64,000 bases of DNA from Lentinula raphanica (taxonomy: Eukaryota > Basidiomycota > Agaricomycetes > Agaricales > Omphalotaceae): NCBI GenBank assembly GCA_027919835.1, contig JANVFP010000033.1, positions 186,001-250,000 on the forward strand, read 5' to 3'. A program made the position numbers and the translations under genes. Shown here in pieces: positions 44,328 through 56,331 of this stretch (positions are counted from its first letter, which is position 1; each line of letters starts with the position of its first letter). The notes beneath the pieces are model-generated. The model made no database searches. It saw only the letters and a list, made by a program, of their open reading frames with translations, and had not been told where the DNA came from.

Positions 44328-46767
44328 TGAAGCATAACATGCACTTCTAAGCCCCCACAAATTTCTAAAATATTTCCAGCATATCCTCTGATTTTTCCTG
44401 ATTTTCCTGCTATTTTTCCAGTATTTTTCCTCATTTATTCAAGTCTAATTCACCTCTACAAGCCTTTTCTATCATTGGCCGAGCCTACGCCAAGGTGGTG
44501 CTTATTTGGCATCTCGGCATCTCAATGCAGAAGCACTGTCTTTTACTTTTTCCCACAGTTCCTCTTCTTCCTCACTCCTTCATCTCCTCAACCACCACTT
44601 CATTTCTCAATGTGATAGGACCACCGGGACAATGTCAAGGACCATAGGAAATGAGGGAAGGACAGAAGAGATGATGAGGGAAGTGTTAGGAAGTGAAACT
44701 TCAGACTGGCAAAAGAACACTTTGTTTAGTTGAAGACACTTATGGCAGGGACTCATAATATTGTTCTAACACTTGATCATGACTGACAATTTCGAAAAAT
44801 TACTGCTTACATAATACAGATCAGATATACTTCTCAATTCCCAATTGGGATAATCACTTTCCTTCTTATTTAGGCATTCCTTTGCCACAGTATATACTAT
44901 AAAAGGATTACCAAATCCTTACAAATAACCTTTAGACTTGTTATTTTGTAACCTTCACCTACATCCAGAGTATAGTATTTGGGAATTACACATATTGTGT
45001 TGCCTCCACTGTGCATATCCAGTGACATACCAAGCTACCACATAGTTTGAAGCCTCGTCTGACGCTTTTCCAGCCGAGTAGATTGCAGTATTGGTTGGAT
45101 TACCTTCCAGGACGACAGATTACCTTGGGAGACGACATCTCAATTCTTATTGCAATACTTGCCTGACGCTTTTCCAGTCAAGTACCCTTGCCTGACGCTA
45201 TTCCAGTCAAGGTCCTTCGCCGATATAACTCAATTTTCCTTTCAAGACATAACATTCCTTGAGAGAAGACCCCTTGCAGTTATCCTTCGACACTACTTGC
45301 CTGACACTTTTCCAGTCAAGTACCTTTGCCAATATAGTTTGATATTCCTTTCAGGATGTAACATCCCTTGGAAGAAGACCCCTCGCAGCTATTATTCAGC
45401 AATAACCCCAGGATAAGTTACTTCCTGGTGATCACGAATATATTCTAAAAGGCTATTAAGAAATAATCCGACTCTTAACAGGAAGGATCTAGAGGGTTAG
45501 AGGCCACGGTGACACGGCCTGCCAACTATAACTATCATTTGTGCGTAATCTGTTCATCTGAACAGATTACCCTCACTAAAGTGGCCTCGGCATCAGAATA
45601 GAACAATCGTCAACTCGCGTCGACGATTCCTGACACCTCCCATGCTCATCCCGGATCATAATGCCACCTCAAACCTCAGCCCCGCCACTTCATGCTAAAT
45701 CCCCGGTTCCGCCTTGTCAACGCCACCTTCATCCCTAGTCTCAACGCTCGAACCTCCTTTGCCTCATTTTTGTCATTGTTGGCTCTTTTCCAGCTCGTTT
45801 AGTTGTCCTCAATGACGATATACATCCCAGCAACCCGTCTTTTGTATTAATTCCAGTTCTGCCTTGTCAAGCTTGTCCTCACCCCTCCACTTTTCTGTTT
45901 GGACCCTCCTCATTGCGATATCATCACCCTCAGCTCATGCTTACTTTGTTTGGTCATCTCTGATGACATGGAACACTCCGGCACCCAAATTCATTCACAC
46001 CCCACTCTCACTATATCCGGCTTGTCTACGTCCCTATTCGGTCTTTATTCACCCCAGATACATCCTCTGCAGCCTGAAACCATTGTCGCCGACCTGTCAA
46101 CGCTTAACCAACTTCCCTAGACTCCACGGTCGTCCCTGCACCCTGGTCAACTTCCTTTCATTTCGTTTGGCTTCCCCTTGCCTTATTTGGGTCTTGCATG
46201 CGTATCATCGGCCATAGCATGTTTCCCCTGACCCAGACGAGTCAAGCCGAGTCATGACAACTCCTCGTCTGGTGTCTTATGACCTTTTCCTTATTATTCT
46301 TTCATATTGTTTTGACACCCGTTAATGGCCGGGTCGACGCGTGTTCACACTGATTCGTGTTGTTACGAGTCATTTCTAATCATAACACGTCGTCGTTACA
46401 CATTAACAATGCATTTACACGTCCTCAAGCCGACATTACTTTTATATACAATTGCCTTATATATCAAGTACCCACAAAACCTATATAAGCTGTATGTATT
46501 TTGTAACCCAATCCCCAGATTGGTTATTTTGCAGGTTCTCAATAGTATTTGGTGTTATTCTCTCATCTCGGTCTGGCTAATATCCAGTGTAACAACAATT
46601 GTATCAACAATAACAAGATTCCAGTAATCTTTCTTACTTTGAAGTCCAGATCCTCGGTATAGACCTATTAGCCTAGCAGCTTGTCTACAATGTTCTTTGG
46701 ACTGAACACTCGTAGTCTTCGTCTTTGGTGCTGTTGAGGAATAGAGCATCGAGCACCTAACACCTGC
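44328..46767 (+). mobile_element. Solo LTR family 2, copy G (TSD cctgc), with a nested LTR
   Basis: The element is 44333-46762: TGTTATGAAGCATAACATG … GAGCACCTAACA, flanked by cctgc (44328-44332, 46763-46767). It is colinear with copy F (36653-38223), including the region gaggccacggtgac.cggcct and the TATA box tatataagctg near 46487. It is enlarged by the nested LTR at 44684-45480. Short open frames inside are not genes. Confidence 0.85.
44679..45485 (+). mobile_element. Nested solo LTR (797 bp, TSD ggaag)
   Basis: The element is 44684-45480: TGTTAGGAAGTGAAAC … CCGACTCTTAACA, flanked by ggaag on both sides (44679-44683, 45481-45485). It has a TATA-like tatactataaaagg near 44890. 45140-45420 contains direct repeats of ttgcctgacgcttttccagt (four copies) and of a longer ~130-bp unit. 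No coding capacity. Confidence 0.85.
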
Positions 46768-47373
46768 CAAATTTTTACAGTCAGCCAACTTAGCAAATCT
46801 CACTTGGTTACTATATTCACAATACTTACTTACAATAATGCAATATTGAACACTTAGTATGTTATTGAATGGCCTTTGTTACCATGAGAATTGATACATA
46901 CTAACAAGTGTGTGTGATTCACTATGATTGATTAATGAAGTGTGAAGTTACAACTTACAAGGGTGTTATTATTGTTATATCATGTTATTGAAGTACATTA
47001 CTGATACTAACAGATATATTGTTGATCATTCTTTACTATTGGTGTTAATAATTACTGATAGTCTTTGTAGTTATTGTCAGTCAGTGTGTTATTATTGATT
47101 GGCCAGCAGTGAATAAGCATCTCCCAAGCATTTCCTAAGTGTTTCCCAGGGCGTCTAAGCATGTCTGCTGGCTACAAGCCAAGTAGATCCGCTTATCATC
47201 AAGTTATAATCCAATCTTATGCATGTGATGCTTATGAGTGCCAGATCAATTTTCCAACATAGTCCAATGGTTTGCTGCATGTAGTTTCAGTGTATTCCAT
47301 TTTAATCAGCCTTTTTACTCATACTACTGAAGCATATTCAGAATTCCCAGTCCAAACCTAACTGAATACAACT
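46768..47373. other. No gene recognised
   Basis: AT-rich sequence without a recognisable repeat, TIR or domain. Confidence 0.4.
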
Positions 47374-47612
47374 TATTAGGAAAAATACCTTCAACCCAGA
47401 GAGCTTAGAGACATTCCCAAAAGCCTAGGCTTCTCAGAGATACTCAAAGATTTCTGAAGATTTTCAAAGCAACTCAGGTAAGCCTGAAGACACTAAGCTG
47501 ACTTGAAATAATTTCAAAGTCTTTAAACTGCTTGGGATTTTTTTTTTTTTGGGGGGGGGGGGGTCTCTAGGCAACTCTAGGCAACCTAGGCCTAGATATA
47601 TTTTTCCTGATG
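47374..47612. mobile_element. Diverged MITE of the CATCAGG family with a poly(T)-poly(G) tract
   Basis: The left end tattaggaaaaatac and right end atatttttcctgatg are imperfect inverted repeats; the interior is rich in ctcagag/ctaggc. 47538-47550 is a run of T directly followed by 13 G (47551-47563). No clear target duplication. Confidence 0.55.
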
Positions 47613-48559
47613 TCAACTTACCTGCTGCTATCACTGAATGCAATTGGTACTGCATCAAAAGTTAAGTGTTAGAGTTGAGCTTGCAATGTGTAGTGCAGTT
47701 GCACATGTTATTATTTTTGCATCCTGTGGAACTCCAAACAGCATACACTCATCTGTTGGGTGCTTCCTCCAGCATATGCTCCTTGCTTTTGTTTTATACT
47801 GTGATTTCAGGGTATCCTGGATCTGGCCTCAAGTTACTTACTTATTGACCATAAAATTTTACTTACAATTTTCTCTTATTTATACTTATACTGACTTGAT
47901 TTTCTTCTGTCAAAACTTATCTTCATTCTGAGGGTATGTCCATCTTTCTACTACTTACATATTATACTCGTATATAACTAGGGTTACCTACAGGTTGTTC
48001 ATATACTCACATAGGCTATTAGGTAACCTTGAGAACTTGTCTTGATTCTGAGGGCCATTTGTGTACTTACATAGGCTATCAGATACTGTGGATCTGTCAT
48101 GAGGCTCATTAGCTTTTGCATTATCTACATAATAGTATGAGCTGCTAATATTTATCCTGTAACATGAGTATATACTGATATTATATCTTATATACAGTAG
48201 CAGATTCTGATTTGTACTTACTTTGAATAGCATTATTTTTGCATATAAAGTTTTAATCAAATCCACATAGATATAAATTTTATCTTTCAGGATATTACCA
48301 AAACGCCAAACTAGTTTTGCATTCAAACTATATATTCCTGAATACAGACAAAAGAAAGTAATTAACCCAACTACAAAGTTTATGCTCCATAGCCTCATGC
48401 AATTCTCATATTTGAATATCCAGTAGGCACAACAGAAGCTTGCAAAAAAGCAGAACAAACAGAAATAATATCTGAATCAGAAAGATAACATTTGCAAAGT
48501 ATCAAGATCAGGTATGCAGGGACTGACTGTTAATAATAGCAGTGTCCAAATCCAGGATA
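47613..48559. other. No gene recognised
   Basis: Non-coding, AT-rich. Open frames on either strand (for example 47988-48458 minus) are hydrophobic low-complexity and have no recognisable domain. It includes the 3' flank of the ankyrin gene. Confidence 0.4.
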
Positions 48560-51190
48560 TCAAAAATTGACATCTGCTCCCTGTTCCAAAAGAATTTCAA
48601 TGATATCCTTTCGGCCTATAGATATTGCTTCTTGAAGTACTGTCTTATGACATCCATGAACATTGACATTAGCTCCATATTTCAGAAGTAATCTGATTAT
48701 ATCTTTGCGGCCCATGGATACTGCCATGTGAAGGGCTGTTCCATGATATTCATGCCGAGCATTCACATTTGCCTTATGATTTAGCAATATTTGCATGATA
48801 TCTTTGTGACCTTTTATTACTGCTGTATGAAGGGCTGTTCCATAATATCCTTCATGATTATCAACATTTGCACCACATTGATAAGGATCTCAACAATATC
48901 CTTGCGACCTCTAGATACAGCAACTTGAAGTGGTGTTTCATGGTGTTTTTTTCCAGCAGTAACATCTGCACCATGAGACAGAAGCAGTTCAGTGATATCA
49001 TTGTGATCTCCAGATACTGCTGCATGAAGTGCAACACTATAGTGTCTACCTGGACTGTGAATGTTTGCTTGTGAATGTAGAAGTAGTTCAACAATATCAC
49101 CATGACCTTCTGATATTGCTGCATGTAGTGCTGTTCCATGAAGTCCTTTCTGGGCATTGATATCTGCACCTTGATCTAGAAGTAATTGAACAGTATCACT
49201 GTGTCCACAAAATGCTGCTACTTGTAGTGCTGTTCCATAATATCTTCCTTGATCATTGATGTTTGCACCAGATGTCAGAAGCAGCTGAACTATTTCATTA
49301 TGGCCTCCAGATGCTGCTGCTTGAGCTGCTGTTCCAAGGATTCTTCCTGACATATCAATGTCTGTTAAATAATATAAGAACATGTATATAGTTAGTAATT
49401 TCAATCAAGCATACCAAATGATAGTTCACTGTCAACTTGCATCCCAGTGAGTACCCCATGAAAAGCATGTTTCAACCCAAAGAATGCAACAACATGCAAA
49501 GGACTACAATCTTCAAATATCTTGCCCCCTCTGGCAGTCCTTTTACCAACATAAATATACTTTGTCTGCCAGTTCATAAAAGTTTGAGAATCTTTGTTTA
49601 AAAACTCTTGAATAAAATATGTATCATCCTCCAATGAAGTCTGAACCTTTTCACTGTAGTAACTATGTTCTGCCCAATATTGTGTTGCATACTGTCGAAA
49701 TGTAGTGAAGTCTTCTTCACTATCAGATTGAACAGGAGACGAGTCTATATTTTGATAGTCGTCATGCTCTGTAAGATACATAAGGCACATTTGTGCCATG
49801 ATCTTATGTGCAAGTTGTACATCATTGAAAAATCCTTGGATATTGATGTCAATGCCAAGTAAGAATTCCCTCACAGATGCATGTGCAAGATGAACCATTT
49901 GATTCCCATCAATTGTGATCAATGTAGGGTTCATATTCTTGTGTAATGTATTAATCATGTCTTTATGAGAATCAGGAGTGGCTGTTTGTGGCTCTCGATC
50001 AATTGAAAGGATAATTGCAGCCTGGCTAACATGCAAAGGCTTGAAAGAATATAGTAGCCACAAGAGAAGATTGCGTCTGTCTTCAGATTCATGATGGTCC
50101 AAATATACATTCAGAGCTTGATTGTATGTTTCCTCCAAGTTTAAAGGTAACTTCTTGAGTTCTTGTCTTATGTATTTCTGCTTCTTGAAGTTCTTCAATA
50201 ACTGAAGCAATAACTGAAGCTGGCATTCAATATAGCGGAATCTGTAATATAATTCAGTTTTATTCATAGTTCTTAAGACTGACAGACTTACCCTTCATCT
50301 ACTCTTTCCATTAGTAACTTTTTGATCTCATTCTTCATAACTGCTGAATCTGTACTTTTGAATATATCTTCCATTTGCTTGTCCAGTACAGCAGCAATAT
50401 CTTCATTAAGCATGTTGTTGTTGTTCAAGGAAATTGTGAAGTATTGACAGTACTGTGGTTGACTGCGGCTTGAGATTGCAACTCCTACTGAACCTAGTTT
50501 GGCTATTTCTGCAATAAAGTTCAAAACCAGAGGGGCATCTTCACATTCATCAAGGGCATCAATCACAATATAGAGTTTTGATTTCTTCTGAACAAGATCC
50601 TTTGCAATATTGATCAAGATGTCAACCACCTCATGATTGGCAAGCTTTGAATCAGGAAATGCATGTTGCATTGATTTCTTCAGGCTCTGCAATTCTGAAG
50701 TGATTCTGTGATCACGAGCACCCAATTGCAGAAGGAGGAACAACAAGAATCCACGATAACTTGTTTTGGTTCTAGCATTATCACAGATATCGAAATAATG
50801 ATAGATCACCAGATTTGAGTTATTTTTCTTTTCAAGATCAAGGTCTTGAAGAATACTTGTGCTAAATAAAGATGTATATTAGTGATAGTATATATATTGA
50901 GAAAATAGATTCAGCTTGCATCAAAAATGTTTTGCCTGATCCAGCTAGAATGCAAAGTTTTGATATTACAGTGACTTATCATAATCAAAACTGCTTACCT
51001 TTTCCTTCAATCCACAAAATATCTGTGTTCTGCTTCCATTTCAAGTAGCCTGGATCTTTCAGAATCCATTTGCCTGTTCCTTCTACTTTCTGAGAAGCTG
51101 AAGCATAGTTGATAGAACAATTGGGGGCAACCAGCCACTCTTTAGGTCTTTCACCTTCTTGGTTCAAGAAATCTGGATACTGCGATGTTA
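48560..51190 (-). pseudogene. NACHT-ankyrin NLR-like protein, two frameshifts
   Basis: Exons on the minus strand: 51190-50999, 50944-50920, 50862-50292, 50241-49415, 49361-48560. Exon 1 carries the pre-NACHT motif (EGTGKWILKDPGYLKWK, ILWIEGK), joined to the P-loop AGSGKT. The tiny second exon has a GC donor (gcaagc). Walker B is LYIVIDALDEC, followed by the sensor region SSRSQP and a winged-helix part (FRYIECQLQLLLQLL, LPLNLEETYNQAL, AHASVREFLLG). Eight ankyrin repeats end the protein (GTALQVAAFCGHSDTVQLLL type, ~33 aa each). One extra base near 50820-50830 and one missing base near 48878 (repeat 5) break the frame. Fungal NLRs of this build act in allorecognition and innate immunity by conditional oligomerisation. 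The intact repeats suggest recent inactivation or sequence errors. Confidence 0.82.
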
Positions 51191-51493
51191 CTACACAGAA
51201 ACAAGAGTTCACATGTTTTACTGACTGTAGTAAACCATGTTGTTCCCTCGTACTATATTGAATACACCTCCATTGATTACAAAATTGGTGGCATATTGAA
51301 ACATTCCATCACTGGTTGCAAAGCATATTCCATATCTGTTTCAACACTAACCCACATCATGGATCTCACCTTCTTACTTGCTGATCAACATAACTGTACA
51401 CACTTTTCAGTACAAATAGCACATAGTGACTGTATTTTTGTTCACCTTGGATTGTCTGTCTGATAGCTCATTGTAGATTGTAAAACTTACTAT

Positions 51494-52121
51494 TATTGAT
51501 GTCAAAGGGAGGAAAGCTGAGCCCTGTTAGAGCTGGGGCCTTTATATATGTTTTTTGTAGCTGACTAAAATTGTGCACCAAATGATACCCGATCATGCAA
51601 CTACATTCCAGCTGATTCTTGTTGCACTGAAATCTGGTTTGGCGGAACTCGGGGTGCAGTCCATGAGGATTTATCATGATATTCAATTTCACATAGACAT
51701 GAATGTCCAAGGTATACCACACATACTCTATTATCACTCTTCTCTTGCCCTTTGTATCTACCAATCATAAGAGGATCTTATGGCATCCCTCGTGTCTCTT
51801 TAGAACTTCCAACATACAGCTCACCACCCATTCAGTCAAGTATTGAATGGCTTCAATTTGTAGGCCATGAACTAAAAACATGCCAGATATTTCTTTAATT
51901 CCTGGTTCTAGACAAATGAAAGGTCGATGAGAATCAGAATCATTTACAAAAGTTATATACCAGTCAATGATTTTGTTGAGCCCGCCAAGTTCCAACTTTT
52001 CCCTTGGCCTGCCCAACATCTGGAAAATATAATAAACCTTCCGAAACAGCCTGCCATGTCTTTCCAAAGTGGAGTTGAAGAAAGCAGGAAGGAAGGAAGA
52101 AATGAGACTACTCAACTCCAC
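51494..52121 (-). other. Possible N-terminal exon(s) of the NLR gene, one in-frame stop
   Basis: A long frame on the minus strand is open from about 52121 to 51494 except for one TGA at about 51765-51767. It ends at a donor-like gtaagt at 51493. Splicing to the acceptor at 51191 (ctgtgtag) would keep the frame into the NLR exon at 51190. The residues (for example GLNKIIDWYITFVNDSDSHR and HGLHPEFRQTRFQCNKNQLE) match no domain I recognise. The N-terminal effector domain of this NLR is therefore unknown, or this is an unrelated fragment. Confidence 0.4.
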
Positions 52122-54449
52122 TGAGGCCTGCCACCTGCAGGGGAACAGCAGGGCCGAATGTCTTTTGTGTAAGGCCTATTGCATCGATATGCTGCAGGAA
52201 TATTACGGAGTTGAGCGGTCTCACGAGTCACATAGATCTGCTATGCTTCTATGAATTGGAAGGGAAATTTTGTGGGGCTGGCTAGTAGTGGTTATAGGTA
52301 ACGGTATGCACCCACCTTTGACAAACAACACATTCAAATTCACATCAGCCCACATTCCTATCTCTCGCACTCCGAAGTCCGACGTCCTGCCCACAGCCCT
52401 CCATCCCTTGACATGCTACTCATTTGTATAGTTTTCCTCGGGTTTTCCTCCCGCAGCTATCAAAACCGAGCTCCGAGAAACTAATCATACTGAAGACATC
52501 CTCCTTCTGATATCTCCGCAACTTCTTTGTTGGTCCTCTATAGCAGAGGGAGAGGCGGACAATCTTGGAATAGAAAGGACAGAAGAAAGAGCATCAATCA
52601 GTGCCCCAGTCGCTTACCTCAGAAAATTTGTATCGCTTACCTGAGTTACCGCTGAGTCTTTGAAGAAACTGTGGCGTTGAGACAATCGTGTACGGTAGAC
52701 GTTGATTACTTGGTGGCGGTTGGAGAACATGCATGAAGTGGAATTTGCGAGGACTCTTTAGGTTGACGCATAGCACAAAATGCCTTCAAAATTTTCAACG
52801 TGGCATTGAAAGTGAAGAAAAGCTTCTCAACGCAATCAGATAAGAATGTGAACATCTGGACACACTAAATCCTCGCGGCCTCCAGATTTGGGATCGAAAA
52901 GGTCAGGAGAGCGGCGGCGATAACATCGAGAAGTAGTTCGGGCTTTTACAGGATGCTATGACTCGTGTGAGTAGTGATTCTTGAGTGATTCATGGAGGTG
53001 TAATAAATTCTCCCTCGTATCCACATTTCATCCATTAACACCTGAAAAGGCCACAAAAGACTACATGGCAAATCTTGAACTAGCGCTCGATCAGACACTG
53101 TCATACTCTGTTGCTGTATGAACAACATTAACAAGTCAACGATAGATTCATGATCGATGAGCTTTCATTCTGGGAAATTAGACTGTGTGAACAAGGTTTG
53201 AGCAAGCTAAGCGGATTTGACATGCTGAGGGTTGGTTTGGAATCATGTAGAGACGCAAGAGTGGCTGTAAAATGTGAAGGGTGAGCACACCCATACCAGC
53301 CCTTTGACGAGCAGCTTGTTCATATGTTAGATCATTTGTAGGGGAGGAACGAAGAGGAGAAGTCGTAGGAAGGGTATTGACTGGCTATTTCGCGCAACCG
53401 TGATGGATGACGCCGCAAGATCGGTTGTTTGTTCTCCTCACCCTTCGTCTTCTAGCGTTCTCAATCTGAGTAGTAGAGTCCTCGCCGATATTCGAGATCA
53501 ACGTGGAGACGACGTGTGTGTGTGTGTGTGTGTGGCGATAATAATTCACGACACTTGATGCATGATGTTCACAGTATTTGCAAGAAAATTGAGGAGAGTA
53601 TGACACGTATCTCGACAGGCAGGGTACCCAGGGGGTATGGCAAGGTATGCATACGAAATGAGTCGAAAATGAGCGCCGACTGGGAAATTTGGGAGCCCAC
53701 ACACGTCGCACGACGACGAGAGCATTTACACTATAGGATACGGACAAGCATTTAGCGAAGGTCTGGAACAACAGGATTGTAAACCCACGGGCAGAATCAC
53801 ACACGTCTCGCCAATATCTTGAGAGCCAGACAGTAGTCAGATACTCGACAGCTTTCTCGTCCCGGGTTCGTGTGCTTCGAAAGCGAAAGATGACGAATCT
53901 TGAAAATAGCTGTGATAATGTCGAGCGAGAGGAGATTCCAATTTCTATTCATTGAACATACACCGCGCGCTCATACGTTTTTGTATCGTTGTCCGATGTT
54001 CAGAGCTCTGAGCTCTGCTGTCAGTTGATGAAAACATCCTGGCCAGCCAGTTGACTGTTCAGCGAAAGTGGTGGGCTTGAGGCAAGAGGTTGAGGGTTTG
54101 CAATGAGCGAAAAGAACAGTGTCGAGGATTGGAATGATTCAAAAGGGAAGACTGCTGGAGTTTCTTCGTTGATAGGGCACTCTACAATGGACGCGCAGAT
54201 TTTCAGAGACGGTACCTCTCGGTACCTCAGCCTGCTAATTCCTGTTCTCGTTGTTTCTCCGGATACCAGTAGCGAGAAGCGAGTAGCTCCAGCATCAGAG
54301 GGTCTACGTAGATTGTAGCGTTTCGTCGATGTCGATGAGCTCTCGTCCTGTGCAGTGTGTTTGTCGAATAGAAATATTCGCGGGCCGAAATTAGCCGAAG
54401 TGACGTGACAATACCCGTGTGAAAGTTTCGACCTTGATCAACGACGACG
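52122..54449. other. Intergenic region, no gene recognised
   Basis: No domain was found. 53514-53534 is a (GT)n microsatellite, which gives rise to a HTHTHTH run in an antisense frame. 54000-54020 has a gagctctgagctctg near-palindrome. The region downstream of 53800 includes the promoter of the methyltransferase gene. Confidence 0.45.
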
Positions 54450-56331
54450 ATGAACACTACGAACTCATCGACCTCCTCAACGTCCGACATAACTTTGAAC
54501 CACCTCACTTCTTTATCCTCTGCTCTTCTCACAATCTTTACCTCCTCCACTCTCAGAACACCTATCTCCTCCAAACACCTCTTAATCAAAGTCATCGGAT
54601 GCCTTAAGACAGGCGTGTTTAAACTGAGTGATCTTGGAAAGTTTGAGAGGGCGTTGGAGAAGTTAAGCTTGGGAGATGGAGAACATAAGGAAGGAGAAGC
54701 TGGAGTAGAAGAAGCGGCGACGAAGACGATGAAGCTAACTCTTACACGCGAACCTAATGGTCATCTCACCCTACTAGACGTTGTCCTTCCCTCTGGGATC
54801 TCCACCACTGCGTCCGGGCTGGATTTCCGACCAAGTACGAGTACGGCTACTGGTGTGGGAGGGAAAAGGCTATTAGGAAAACGAAAGAGAGTGGTTGACG
54901 AAGAAGCAGATTCAGCTGCGGGAAGTGGGGAGTCTGACGACGAAGATGATATTGGAGAGAACGATAATGTTGCTGGTGGAATCGAAGGCGAGAAAACAGG
55001 TGGTGGATTGGCAGGATTCAGCAAAGAACAAAGAGAAGTCTACAACCTCGTCCAACTCCCCAGTGCAAAACGTCGTTTACTCGCAGAAGAGGTAGGCTTC
55101 CTTTCCTTCTCTTTCACCTCCTTCTAACAAACCCACGCACTAGTTCCGCTCTTCGCTCCCCTTTGAACCTATCTGTCGTCAAATCACAAAAGCCGCCTGC
55201 TCCAATTCTCGCCCCGACCACACCATCTGCTCCCTCGTTCATTTCCGACCTCTTATCCGTCCACACACAGATCCTTCTCTCGGACATTGCTCTTACCTCA
55301 ACACATGTTACTCTGAGCCTACATATGCTCAGTCGCCGTCTGTTCATCCTTTGACGTTGGGTACAGGACTTCGAGGGCCTTCGTCGTTGCCTTCTGGACT
55401 AGGCGCAGGAGGGAGAGGAAAGGAGAAAGCACCGTGTCGGTACTTGCACTTTGAGGTGGATTGGGATGGAGGGGATGGTGTACAACACCAACAGCAGCAG
55501 CAAATTCAGAAACCCACACATAAACTAGGTTTAGGCATCGGTCCCTCCTCTTCCTCTACTACCAATTCCCCTTCCCCTCTCCCACCCCAATGGATCAACT
55601 GCGACCTGCGCAAATTCGACCTCTCCCTCCTCGGCCAATTCCATATCATCCTCGCCGACCCTCCCTGGGACATCCACATGTCTCTTCCTTATGGTACCCT
55701 CACCGACGACGAGATGCGTTCGATTCCTCTCCCTTCCCTCCAACCTCCAGGCGGACTCCTCTTTCTTTGGGTAACAGGCCGCGCGATGGAAGTAGGAAGA
55801 GAATGTTTACGAGTATGGGGGTATATGAGAGTTGACGAGGTTGTGTGGGTGAAGACGAATCAGCTACAGAGGGTGATTAGGACGGGGAGAACGGGCCATT
55901 GGTTGAATCATACCAAAGAGCATATGTTAGTTGCTGTCAAGATGCCAGATGACTCTTCCTCCTCATCCCAAATCCCTCTTCCATCATGGGCAAACCGAGG
56001 TCTCGACACCGACGTCCTCGTCTCCGAAGTACGAGAAACTTCTCGGAAGCCAGAGGAAGTATACGGCCTCATTGAGCGTATATGTCCTGGGGGTAGAAAG
56101 CTGGAGATTTTCGGGAGGAAGCATAACGTTCGACCGGGGTGGTTGACGTTGGGGAATCAGCTGGGGCCAGATGAGATTTGGGAGGAGGATTTGGCGAGGA
56201 GGGTTAAAGCAAGGTAGGTCTTTCTTCAGAGTTTTCGAGGATATCTGTGTGATTGATTGGTTCGTTGTAGGTATCCTGATAGGCCGATTAATATCCCAAG
56301 CTCAACTTCCACCGCGAACGGAACGAGATAG
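54450..56331 (+). CDS. IME4: N6-adenosine (m6A) mRNA methyltransferase catalytic subunit, IME4/METTL3 type
   Basis: Exons 54450-55091, 55144-56213, 56271-56331; 1773 nt in frame, 590 aa. The N-terminal half is Ser-rich and acidic and includes a KRKRVVDEE basic patch. A Cys-rich region (CSYLNTCYSEPTY, CRYLHFEVDW) precedes the MT-A70 domain. The SAM/catalytic motif is ADPPWDIHMSLPYGTLTDDE; then LFLWVTGRAMEVGRECL, WVKTNQLQRVIRTGRTGHW, LNHTKEHMLVAVK, VSEVRETSRKPEEVYGLIER and FGRKHNVRPGWLTLGNQL. This is the METTL3/IME4 signature, including DPPW. The enzyme transfers methyl from SAM to N6 of adenosine in mRNA, in a nuclear complex with an IME4-partner (METTL14/Kar4-like) protein, and in yeasts controls meiosis and sporulation. 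Gene intact; start chosen as the first ATG in frame after a CT-rich leader. Confidence 0.92.

Noticed and set aside
45864..46217. Open frames in the LTR region
   Set aside because: They lie wholly inside solo LTR copy G and are not preserved in copy F.
53385..53804. 139-codon antisense frame with HTHTHTH
   Set aside because: It is produced by the (GT)n microsatellite; no domain, start context or introns support it.
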